Shown here in pieces: positions 42,614-50,233 of a stretch of DNA of 64,000 nt. Positions within the stretch are counted from its first letter, which is position 1, and each line of letters opens with the position of its first letter. The position numbers and the translations under genes are program-made. Origin of the DNA: Desulfuromonas soudanensis. GTDB lineage: Bacteria; Desulfobacterota; Desulfuromonadia; Desulfuromonadales; WTL. The notes beneath the pieces were generated by a model that saw only the letters and a program-made list of their open reading frames with translations, was not told the origin of the DNA and did no database searches. The stretch covers positions 2,457,504-2,521,503 of the forward strand of contig NZ_CP010802.1 of the NCBI RefSeq assembly GCF_001278055.1, in the 5' to 3' direction.

Positions 42614-44995
42614 CAGAGCAGCACTCCCGGGAACCGCCCCCCGCCCGGCGAAATCCCCCATCGCGCGGTTGGGACGGCCGGGGAGAAGCGTCGCCTCCAC
42701 CACCTCCTGCAGGGTGTCGACGAAAATGATCGTCATCTGCGCGCGGGTCTCTTCGTCGAGATCGCGTAGATTCTCCCGATTGCGTTCCGGCAGAAGGACC
42801 GTGGTGACGCCGGCGCGGCGGGCGGCCAGGACTTTTTCCTTGATGCCGCCGATGGGGAGAATCCGTCCCGAGAGGGTCAGCTCTCCCGTCAGCGCCACGT
42901 TTCGCCGCGCCGGGCGCTGGCTGAGGAGGGAAATCAGGGCGGTGGCGATGGTGATCCCCGCCGAGGGGCCGTCCTTGGGAATGGCCCCCGAGGGGACATG
43001 AATGTGCAGATCGCTTTTCTCGAAAAAATCCGCCTCGATGGCGAATTCCACAGCATGGGCCCGGACGTAGGAGAGGGCGGTCCGGGCCGATTCCTGCATC
43101 ACCTCGCCGAGGCTGCCGGTGAGGTGGAGATCCTTCTTGCCGACCATGCGCGAAGCCTCGACGAAGATGATGTCGCCGCCGGCCTCCGTCCAGGCCAGGC
43201 CGGTGACGACTCCGATGCGGTCCTCTTCCGAGGCGACGTCGCTGAAGAACTTTCGCGGCCCGAGCATCTCTTCGACGGCCGCCGGAGTGACCAGGAGGCG
43301 GGGGGGGCGCTTCTGGGCCACATCCCGGGCGATTTTGCGGCAGATGGAGGCGATCTGCCGCTCGACCCCCCGCACCCCCGCTTCCCGGGTATAGTCCTTG
43401 ATGATTTTTCGCATGGCTCCTTCCTCGAAGGAGACTCCCGCGGCTTCGAGGCCGTTTTCCTCCACTTCCTTGGGGATCAGGTAGCGGAAGGCGATCTTGA
43501 GCTTCTCCTCGTCGCTGTAGCCGGCCAGACGAATGACCTCCATCCGGTCCTTGAGGGGAGGGGGAACGGGGTCGAGGATATTGGCGGTGGTGATGAACAT
43601 GACCCGGGAGAGGTCGAAGGGGACGTCGAGGTAATGATCGGTAAAGGTGTCGTTCTGCTCCGGGTCGAGAATCTCGAGGAGGGCCGAGGCGGGATCGCCG
43701 CGAAAATCCTGGCCGATCTTGTCGACCTCGTCGAGCATGAAGACCGGATTGCTGGACTCGGCCCGGCAGATTTCCTGAATGATCCGTCCCGGGAGGGCGC
43801 CGATGTAGGTGCGCCGGTGGCCGCGGATCTCCGCTTCGTCCTTCATCCCGCCGAGGGAGATACGAATGAACTTGCGCCCCATGGCGCGGGCGATGGAACG
43901 CCCCAGGGACGTCTTGCCGACCCCGGGGGGTCCGACGAAGCAGAGGATCGGCCCCTTGGTCGTCTTGCGCAGGGAACGGACGGCCAGATACTCGAGAATC
44001 CTCTCCTTGACCTCCGCAAGGTCATAATGGTCCTCGTCGAGAATGACCTCGGCCCGGCCGATGTCGAGGTGATCCTCCGTGCCGCGGTTCCAGGGGACGG
44101 TGCACAGGTATTCGAGATAGGTGCGGGCCACCGTGTGTTCCGGGGACGAGGGGTTGATCCGCTCGAGACGGGCCAGCTCCTTTTCGGCGACAGCGCGCAC
44201 CCCCTCGGGCATCTCCGCCTGGCGGATGCGGCGGTGCAATTCGTTGATTTCCGATTGCCGCGGATCCTCGTCGCCGAGTTCCTCCTGAATCTGCTTCATC
44301 TGTTCCCGCAGCAGATATTCCTTTTGCGTGCGCCCCAGGCGCTTGGCGACCTCGGACTGCACCTCCCCCCGCACCTGGAGTTTCTGTACCTCGCCGGTCA
44401 GGAGAAGGTAGACCTCCTTGAGACGCTCCAGGGGATCGAGGAGCTCCAGGAGGTGCTGCTGCTCCTTCATCCCCAGGTTGAGATAGACCGCGACCAGGTC
44501 GGCAAGGCGCCCGGAATCCTCGATCTGGTCGATCATCTTGACCACGTCCCCCGGCAGGGGACGGCCGTAGGCGAGGGCGATCTTGAGCAGGGCGTTGACG
44601 CTCTGCACCAGCGCCTCGGTCACCAGACCGCGGCTGTCGACCTCCGAGACCGTTTCGATCCGGGCCAGAATGCAGGGGAATCGCTGGGCCGCGCCGAGAA
44701 GGCGGGCGCGTTGCAGCCCCTCCACCACCACCTTCCCTCCCCCTTCGGGGAAGCGCAGCACCTGGTTGATGCGGCAGACGGTGCCGATGCGCGACAGGCC
44801 CTCCCAGGGACAGGGCTCTTTGCCTTCCAGGCAGGCTGCCAGAACCAGCAGTTGATCCCCCTGCAGGGCCGCGTCGATGATTTCCATCCCCTCCCTGGCC
44901 ACGAAGAGGGGCAAAACCATGTGCGGAAACATGACCTGTTCCCGCATGGGATAGACAGGAACGACGGATAAGTTCGGCGGTTCCTTGGTAAACAT
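42611..44995 (-). CDS. lon: ATP-dependent protease Lon
   Basis: A 794-residue cytoplasmic AAA+ protease of normal length. N-terminal LonN domain (about 10-205), a coiled linker, the AAA+ module with Walker [16 protein letters not shown] (about residue 357) and Walker [12 protein letters not shown], and the protease domain with the catalytic Ser in [10 protein letters not shown] (about 680) and Lys in [14 protein letters not shown] (about 722). It degrades misfolded and regulatory proteins, including many antitoxins; four antitoxin-type partners lie in this window. It has its own promoter at 45193-45220 and a leader containing a long palindrome. Confidence 0.97.
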   Translation of the reverse strand: MFTKEPPNLSVVPVYPMREQVMFPHMVLPLFVAREGMEIIDAALQGDQLLVLAACLEGKEPCPWEGLSRIGTVCRINQVLRFPEGGGKVVVEGLQRARLLGAAQRFPCILARIETVSEVDSRGLVTEALVQSVNALLKIALAYGRPLPGDVVKMIDQIEDSGRLADLVAVYLNLGMKEQQHLLELLDPLERLKEVYLLLTGEVQKLQVRGEVQSEVAKRLGRTQKEYLLREQMKQIQEELGDEDPRQSEINELHRRIRQAEMPEGVRAVAEKELARLERINPSSPEHTVARTYLEYLCTVPWNRGTEDHLDIGRAEVILDEDHYDLAEVKERILEYLAVRSLRKTTKGPILCFVGPPGVGKTSLGRSIARAMGRKFIRISLGGMKDEAEIRGHRRTYIGALPGRIIQEICRAESSNPVFMLDEVDKIGQDFRGDPASALLEILDPEQNDTFTDHYLDVPFDLSRVMFITTANILDPVPPPLKDRMEVIRLAGYSDEEKLKIAFRYLIPKEVEENGLEAAGVSFEEGAMRKIIKDYTREAGVRGVERQIASICRKIARDVAQKRPPRLLVTPAAVEEMLGPRKFFSDVASEEDRIGVVTGLAWTEAGGDIIFVEASRMVGKKDLHLTGSLGEVMQESARTALSYVRAHAVEFAIEADFFEKSDLHIHVPSGAIPKDGPSAGITIATALISLLSQRPARRNVALTGELTLSGRILPIGGIKEKVLAARRAGVTTVLLPERNRENLRDLDEETRAQMTIIFVDTLQEVVEATLLPGRPNRAMGDFAGRGAVPGSAAL

Positions 44996-45039
44996 CTCGC
45001 TCTCCTGCCAGGGTCAGTCGCGAAAACCTTTTTTTTGGC

Positions 45040-45115
45040 CACCAAGGCACCAAGACACAAAGGTAAAACCTCTTTGTTTAAACAGTTTTTCTTGGTGGCT
45101 TGGTGCCTTGGTGGC
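45040..45115. repeat. Long palindrome in the lon leader
   Basis: CCACCAAGGCACCAAGACAC on the left pairs with the right arm TGGTGGCTTGGTGCCTTGGTGG, about 20-25 bp with a loop of some 30 bases. It falls between the predicted lon transcription start (about 45186) and its ATG (44995), so it would fold in the mRNA leader. Confidence 0.78.
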
Positions 45116-45192
45116 AAATTCGAGCGATTGACAGTTTCATTTAGATTCATCACTCAGGCTGCGAGAGGAATCTTTTCGAACTTTCCAAGATT

Positions 45193-45220
45193 AGAATAAC
45201 AGTGGCGGGAGGGGTGTCAA
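45193..45220 (-). promoter_or_regulatory. Sigma-70-like promoter of lon
   Basis: TTGACA (45215-45220), 16-base spacer and TATTCT (45193-45198) on the minus strand. I see no clear heat-shock (sigma-32) site in the same gap. Confidence 0.62.
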
Positions 45221-45238
45221 GACCGCTAAAAATGGGCT

Positions 45239-45267
45239 TTGACAATGGGCGCACCGGGTGGTTTACT
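45239..45267 (+). promoter_or_regulatory. Sigma-70-like promoter of pfkA
   Basis: TTGACA (45239-45244), 17-base spacer and TTTACT (45262-45267), giving a leader of about 65 bases to the GTG start. It is divergent from the lon promoter, with the two -35 boxes only 18 bases apart. Confidence 0.55.
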
Positions 45268-45337
45268 CCAGGGACAGGACTGCCGCCGGGCGCGAGGATC
45301 TCCCTCGACCCGATGCGACGAGGGAAAAGGGAGAGCC

Positions 45338-46306
45338 GTGAAACGAATTGCCGTATTGACCAGCGGGGGAGACTGCTCGGGAATGAATGCCACTATCCGG
45401 GCGGTGGTGCGGGCGGCCCTGGTGGCCAACCTGGAGGTGATCGGATTTCAGAAGGGGTATCATGGCCTGCTGATGCCGGAGAGCCACCATGAAACCCTGA
45501 CCACCCGTTCGGTCAGCGGCATCCTGCAGCGGGGCGGAACCTTTCTGCAGAGTGCCCGCGAAAAGCGGATGGTGGAAAAAGAAGGGCAGCTTCTGGCCGC
45601 CGGAAACCTCAAGGGACTCGGCGTCGACGGGCTGATCGTCATCGGCGGCGACGGCTCGCTGCGCGGCGCCGAAGCACTGCACCGCCTGGGGATACGCACC
45701 ATGGGCATACCGGCATCCATCGACAACGACATTCCCTTTACCGACATGTCCCTCGGGGTCGACACGGCCCTCAACAACATCATTTACGCCGTCGACTGTC
45801 TCAAGGACACGGCCTCCTCCCACGACCGCACCTTCGTCGTCGAAACCATGGGCCGCAACTGCGGTTACCTGGCCGTCGCCTCGGCTCTGGCCTGCGGCGC
45901 CGAGTACGCTCTGATCCCCGAAACCCCTTACGATCTCGCCGAAATCTGCCGCAACCTGCGGCGGCGTTTCAGCGAAGGGCGCGACAATTCCATTATCATG
46001 GTCGCCGAAGGGACGGCCTCCGCCCAGCAGATCGCCGACCGGATCAAGGACAGCATCGGCTTCGAAACCCGCATCATGGTCCTCGGTCACTATCAGCGCG
46101 GCGGGTCCCCCTCGGCCTTCGACCGCATCCTCGGCGCCCGCTACGGCGTCGCCGCCGTGGAGGCTCTGCAAGCCGGCGAATCGGGGAAGATGATCGGCCT
46201 TTCCTGCGGAGAAATGAAACTGACCCCCCTGGAGAAGGTTTTTGCCGTCGGCCGCCGCCCCATCGAGGAGATGATGCTCAAGCTGGCCAGGACCCTGGGG
46301 ATCTGA
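45338..46306 (+). CDS. pfkA: 6-phosphofructokinase
   Basis: A 322-residue ATP-dependent phosphofructokinase of the PfkA family. N-terminal IAVLTSGGDCSGMNATIRAV (ATP loop), LIVIGGDGSLRGAEAL, the catalytic-Asp segment GIPASIDNDIPFTDMSLGVD and VETMGRNCGYLA are all present. The GGDGS form, with Gly before Ser, is that of ATP-using rather than pyrophosphate-using enzymes. I use the GTG at 45338 with an AAAAGGGAGAG ribosome site; the longer frame from 45239 runs through the promoter. It is transcribed alone, away from lon. Confidence 0.94.
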   Translation: MKRIAVLTSGGDCSGMNATIRAVVRAALVANLEVIGFQKGYHGLLMPESHHETLTTRSVSGILQRGGTFLQSAREKRMVEKEGQLLAAGNLKGLGVDGLIVIGGDGSLRGAEALHRLGIRTMGIPASIDNDIPFTDMSLGVDTALNNIIYAVDCLKDTASSHDRTFVVETMGRNCGYLAVASALACGAEYALIPETPYDLAEICRNLRRRFSEGRDNSIIMVAEGTASAQQIADRIKDSIGFETRIMVLGHYQRGGSPSAFDRILGARYGVAAVEALQAGESGKMIGLSCGEMKLTPLEKVFAVGRRPIEEMMLKLARTLGI

Positions 46307-46327
46307 TCGGGGGTCCGCCTCGCCCCC

Positions 46328-46531
46328 TCAACCCTCCTTGAATTCTTCGTTATAGGGGACAAACACCCCGGCATCGGTGATACACCCCTCTCCGTCGGGG
46401 CGGATCAAGAGATAGATCCATCCCCCCGGCACGCGCAACACGTCCACCCCCGGGTGGACATTGCGGTCCTCGTGCAATCCGAGGTGATGAAGGGCCTTTC
46501 CCCGGTTTTTCAACTTTTCTCCCTGTGACAT
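46328..46531 (-). CDS. Small protein of unknown function, 67 residues
   Basis: Unrecognised. The ATG at 46531 has a perfect AGGAGG site five bases upstream, the best in the window. The protein starts MSQGEKLKNRGKALHHLGLH and continues with a beta-rich core (VHPGVDVLRVPGGWIYLLI) ending in FVPYNEEFKEG; there are no cysteines except one, no signal and no membrane segment. It is convergent with pfkA, 21 bases from its stop. The longer frame upstream (which would start MCLGTPVALVSI) has no ribosome site. Confidence 0.68.
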   Translation of the reverse strand: MSQGEKLKNRGKALHHLGLHEDRNVHPGVDVLRVPGGWIYLLIRPDGEGCITDAGVFVPYNEEFKEG

Positions 46532-47078
46532 GGAAACCTCCTGCAATAAAACGCCTCCAACCCGGCAGGCCATGGGCGGATTTTGCTCCGCATCGACAAT
46601 GCTTACAAGAGCAACAGGGGTGCCAAGACACATAACATCCCACAGGTCCTTGTTTTTACAACGATTTTTACCACTTGTCGGCGCATAAATTTCACACCGG
46701 AGGGGTAACCCCGATGGGGAATCCGCCCCTTCTCCTACGACAAACCTCCTTTTAATCAGCCTTTTCCGATGGATTAACCATCGGCGGCGGTGAAACAAAA
46801 GTTACCCCCCTCCCCCACTGGATCCGACCCTTTCCTGCCACAAAAAAACCCCCGCTGCTGCGGGGGTTTTTCGTTCATAAAACAGGCTATAACCCGTACT
46901 GGCCGACAACTGGAGATCGCAGAGGGAAGAGAGAGAACGCTGAGAAAGTCCAGTCTTAAGGTTAAACCCAACCAAGCTTTTCGGTTCTGCCCCTGCCCTT
47001 CTCCGCGTTCTCCTGTTCTTCTCCGCGCTCTCTGCGTTGAAGCTTTAATCTTTAATTCTCAACGCCCGTTCGCAGTGC
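46532..47078. other. Gene-poor gap with terminator and repeat unit A
   Basis: Beyond the small protein gene lie a strong bidirectional terminator (46844-46871), a truncated repeat unit A at 46998-47043 and a GGATCCGACCC sequence (46820-46830) like the REP palindrome at the left edge. No further gene is visible. Confidence 0.6.
46844..46871. terminator. Bidirectional intrinsic terminator
   Basis: AAAAACCCCCGC and GCGGGGGTTTTT arms around a TGCT loop. It separates the small protein gene from the PEP-CTERM gene, and lies about 210 bases beyond the latter's stop. Confidence 0.85.
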
Positions 47079-47522
47079 TCACTTTTTGCTCCGCTGCCGG
47101 CGGGCGATGCCGAGTCCGACCAGTCCGGCACCGAGAAGGAGGAAAGTGGAGGGTTCCGGAACGGGCGCTCCGTTGTCGGTGTCGGGGGGAAGCTCGCCGT
47201 TCACCGGGATAAAGATGTCCCCTTCTTCGACAATAGCCACCGTCAGGAAGACGCCGTCCAGAAGGCGCGCCAGGGTGCCTGCCCCCAGGGTGAAGGTCGT
47301 GGAATGCCATTGGTCGCTGTATCCGGTTTCAATAATCGTCAGCGGCACGGCTTCGGCGACGGTGCTTAAGGCCGGGGGCGTGATATTCAGCGACCCTGCG
47401 AAGAATGTCCCGCTCGGTCCGAATCCAGCCCCGAAGGGGTCGACGATCATCAGGGCATGAGCCGCCGATGTCACCCCGACGAGCATGAGAACAATAACGA
47501 ATAACCCGAATATTCTTTTCAT
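47079..47522 (-). CDS. PEP-CTERM sorting-domain protein
   Basis: A 147-residue secreted protein. A signal peptide (GLFVIVLMLVGVTSAAHA) is followed by a small beta-rich body of about 95 residues, and the C-terminus is a textbook PEP-CTERM: VPEPSTFLLLGAGLVGLGIA then RRQRSKK. An exosortase (EpsH/XrtA) cuts and anchors such proteins at the surface, usually linked to exopolysaccharide; no exosortase is in this window. A sigma-54 promoter at 47638-47654 fits the PrsK/PrsR control seen for PEP-CTERM genes elsewhere. Confidence 0.88.
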   Translation of the reverse strand: MKRIFGLFVIVLMLVGVTSAAHALMIVDPFGAGFGPSGTFFAGSLNITPPALSTVAEAVPLTIIETGYSDQWHSTTFTLGAGTLARLLDGVFLTVAIVEEGDIFIPVNGELPPDTDNGAPVPEPSTFLLLGAGLVGLGIARRQRSKK

Positions 47523-47637
47523 GACGCCTCCTCTTCCTGAAATGTTTTGCCTGCGCGGTTACCGGCTCCTCCTTCGAGAAATATTCCAAAGCCGGATTTC
47601 CCTTTTCCAGGATCCTGAACCTGTTGCCCTGATAGAG

Positions 47638-47654
47638 AGCATAAAGAGTGCCAC
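47638..47654 (-). promoter_or_regulatory. Sigma-54 promoter of the PEP-CTERM gene
   Basis: TGGCACTCTTTATGCT on the minus strand: GG (-24) and GC (-12) are exactly ten bases apart. Transcription would begin near 47626, giving a leader of about 105 bases. The -12 part is ATGCT rather than TTGCA. Confidence 0.6.
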
Positions 47655-47735
47655 AACATTAAAATATTGTTTTTGTTGAATTTTTAGACTGAGGGTTGGG
47701 CAGGAGGAAGAGATGTAAAGAATTTCGACAGGAGA

Positions 47736-49994
47736 CTAGGAGGCCGAGCGGCCGGCGACAACGGCCTGGCCGAGGGCGATGCCGCCGTCGTTGGGTGGGA
47801 CGAGGGAGTGGGTGAGGACGGTAAATTCCCCCTTCTCCAGGCGGGAAATGGTCTTTTCCGTCAGGTAACGGTTCTGGAAGACCCCTCCCGAGAGGGCGAC
47901 GCAGGAGAGGCCGGACTCCTGTCGGATGAGGAGGCAGACCGCGGATATCACCGCCGCCAGGGTGTTGTGGAAACGGGCGCTGATGCGGGAAACGGCAACG
48001 CCTGCCATGAGATCGTCGACGATGCCGCGGATCAGGGGGGCGGGATCGACCAGGATGCGGTCGCCGGCGCCGCCGAGGGGAGAGGGGTAGATTCCGTTGT
48101 CGACCGTATCGCCGATAGCCATCTCCAGTTCGAGGGCGGCCTGTCCTTCGTAACTGACCCTCAACCGTACCCCGACCAGGGCCGCCACGGCATCGAAGAG
48201 CCGTCCGCAGCTCGACGTCAGGGGGGCGTTGATCCCCTTTTCGATCATCTGCAGGTAAATCTTCAGATCCCGCGGCGAAATCCCGTCGAGCACCGGCAGG
48301 GAGGGGAGATCGGCGCCGTAAGCGTGCTGCAGGGCGCTCACCGCCATGCGCAGCGGCTCGGCCGTGGCGGCGTCGCCGCCGGGCATGGCCAGGGGGACGA
48401 AGTGCCCGGCGCGCCGATAGCCGTCGGCTCCGCCGACGAGAAATTCCCCCCCCCAGAGGGTGCCGTCGGCGCCGTAGCCGATGCCGTCGAAGATCACCCC
48501 GATGGCCGTGCCGCCGAAACCGTTCTCGGCCAGACAGCTCACCAGGTGGGCGTGGTGATGCTGCACCGCGACCAGGCGCACGCCGCCGAGCCCTTCGGCG
48601 TAGCGGCTCGAATAGTAGTCGGGATGGAGGTCGTGGGCGACGATGGCCGGCTGCAGCTCGAGAATCGTCCCGAGATGGGCGATGGTCCTCTCGAAGGAGG
48701 CGAACACTTCGGGGTTCTTCAGGTCGCCGATATGCTGGCTGAGAAAGGCCCTGTCGCCGCGGGTGAAGCAGACGGCGCTCTTGATCTCGGCCCCCAGGGC
48801 GAGAACCTGCACCTGGGGAGCGGCCAGGGCGATCCCCCGCGGGACATAACCGCGGGAGCGCCGCAAGAGCAGGGCCCTGCCGGCCAGGATCCGGGCGATG
48901 GAATCGTCGGTCCCGGTGAAAATCTCCCGGTCGTGACTCAGATAGGCGTCGGCGATCCCCTTAAGGCGCGTCTCGGCCTCGCCGTCGCCAGAGGCGATCG
49001 GTTCGTCGGAGAGGTTGGCACTGGTCATCACCAGGGCCGGGAACTCTTCGAGGAGCAGAAAGTGGAGGGGGGTGTAGGGGAGCATGATCCCGAAGTAACC
49101 GTTCCCCGGAGCGATCAGGGGCGAGAGGGTATGACCCGGTTTCTTTCGCAACAGGACGATGGGACGCTCGCTCCCTGTCAGCAGCCACTCTTCCAGGGGA
49201 TCGAAATCGGCCAGGCGGGCCGCGTCCTCTAGAGAGCGGGCCATCAGAGCGAAGGGCTTTTCGTCCCGGGCCTTGCGCCGCCGCAGTTCAGATACCGCCC
49301 GGTCGTTGGCGGCGTCGACCACCAGGTGGTAGCCGCCGAGCCCCTTGACGGCGAGGATCGCCCCGCCCTGCAGCAGGGCCACCGACTCCGCCAGCGGCTC
49401 TCCAGCGATTCCGTCCCCCGCCCCGTTCTTCAATTGCAGACGCGGCCCGCAGACCGGGCAGGCGTTGGGCTGGGCGTGAAAACGGCGCGAGGCGGGGTCC
49501 CGGTACTCGGCGCTGCACGCAGGACACATGGGGAAGGGGGCCATGGTGGTGTTGGGTCGGTCGTAGGGGATACCGGTGACGATGGTGTAGCGGGGGCCGC
49601 AGTTGGTGCAGTTGATGAACGGGTAACGATACCGGCGGTCCAGGGGGTCGGAGAGCTCGGCGAGGCAGTCGGGGCAGACCCAGCTGTCCGGAGCGATCTG
49701 GGCCGTTTTCGGCCCGTCGCCGGCGCTGCTGCGGATGGAAAAACCCCTCTCCCCCCGCGGGGGGATATGGATGATTTCACAGCGGGAGATGGAGGCCAGG
49801 GGGGGCAGCTCGCTCTGCAGGGCGGCGACGAAGGAGGCCAGGGACGCCCCCTCCCCTTCGACCTCGACGGTCACGCCGGAACTGTCGTTCAAAACCCAGC
49901 CGTCCACCCCGCTGCGAAGGGCGAGCTGGTAGACAAAGGGGCGGAAGCCGACCCCCTGCACGATCCCTTCGATGACAATGCGTTTTCGCTGCAA
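47736..49994 (-). CDS. hypF: Carbamoyltransferase HypF ([NiFe]-hydrogenase maturation)
   Basis: A 752-residue enzyme that supplies the carbamoyl group for the cyanide ligands of [NiFe]-hydrogenases. Domains in order: acylphosphatase (VIEGIVQGVGFRPFVYQLA, residues 5-90), two zinc fingers (CPDC...CTNCGPRYT and CPAC...CPVCGP, about 105-185), YrdC-like (about 200-385) and the Kae1-like C-terminal half with VAHDLHPDYYSSRY and VQHHHAHLVSC. I use the TTG at 49994 because AAGGAG lies six bases upstream. No other hyp or hydrogenase genes lie in the window. Confidence 0.93.
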   Translation of the reverse strand: MQRKRIVIEGIVQGVGFRPFVYQLALRSGVDGWVLNDSSGVTVEVEGEGASLASFVAALQSELPPLASISRCEIIHIPPRGERGFSIRSSAGDGPKTAQIAPDSWVCPDCLAELSDPLDRRYRYPFINCTNCGPRYTIVTGIPYDRPNTTMAPFPMCPACSAEYRDPASRRFHAQPNACPVCGPRLQLKNGAGDGIAGEPLAESVALLQGGAILAVKGLGGYHLVVDAANDRAVSELRRRKARDEKPFALMARSLEDAARLADFDPLEEWLLTGSERPIVLLRKKPGHTLSPLIAPGNGYFGIMLPYTPLHFLLLEEFPALVMTSANLSDEPIASGDGEAETRLKGIADAYLSHDREIFTGTDDSIARILAGRALLLRRSRGYVPRGIALAAPQVQVLALGAEIKSAVCFTRGDRAFLSQHIGDLKNPEVFASFERTIAHLGTILELQPAIVAHDLHPDYYSSRYAEGLGGVRLVAVQHHHAHLVSCLAENGFGGTAIGVIFDGIGYGADGTLWGGEFLVGGADGYRRAGHFVPLAMPGGDAATAEPLRMAVSALQHAYGADLPSLPVLDGISPRDLKIYLQMIEKGINAPLTSSCGRLFDAVAALVGVRLRVSYEGQAALELEMAIGDTVDNGIYPSPLGGAGDRILVDPAPLIRGIVDDLMAGVAVSRISARFHNTLAAVISAVCLLIRQESGLSCVALSGGVFQNRYLTEKTISRLEKGEFTVLTHSLVPPNDGGIALGQAVVAGRSAS

Positions 49995-50023
49995 CTTGCA
50001 CTCCTTTTTCTGGAAACAGAACA

Positions 50024-50145
50024 TAGAAAATAGAATACAGAATATAGAATATAGAAGACAGCTGAAAAAGCGGTTTTCCCTTCCCTCTCCTTCTGTATTC
50101 CTCCTTCTACCTTCTGTATTCTATATTCTGTATTCTACATTCTTC
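50024..50145. repeat. Inverted low-complexity repeat (AGAATACAGAATA / TATTCTGTATTCT)
   Basis: A purine arm ATAGAATACAGAATATAGAA (about 50029-50055) and a pyrimidine arm TTCTGTATTCTATATTCTGT (about 50112-50132) are nearly exact inverted copies and could fold into a long stem. A single arm of the same kind is at 42541. The repeat is between the DASS terminator and hypF. Confidence 0.72.
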
Positions 50146-50146
50146 C

Positions 50147-50187
50147 TAAAAAAAACGCCCCGCTCCGGAGGAGGGTCCGGGCGGGGC
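50147..50187 (-). terminator. Intrinsic terminator of the DASS transporter gene
   Basis: On the minus strand GCCCCGCCCGGACC pairs with GGAGCGGGGC and is followed by GTTTTTTTT. It lies 47 bases beyond the transporter stop. Confidence 0.85.
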
Positions 50188-50233
50188 AAGGGGCCCTGGG
50201 GGAGCAGGGCCAAGGAGAAACGGTTGCGGACGG

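Noticed and set aside
46532-46633. Upstream extension of the small protein gene starting MCLGTPVALVSI, like the HypC N-terminus
   Set aside because: No ribosome site before that ATG, the rest does not match HypC, and a perfect AGGAGG site supports the ATG at 46531.
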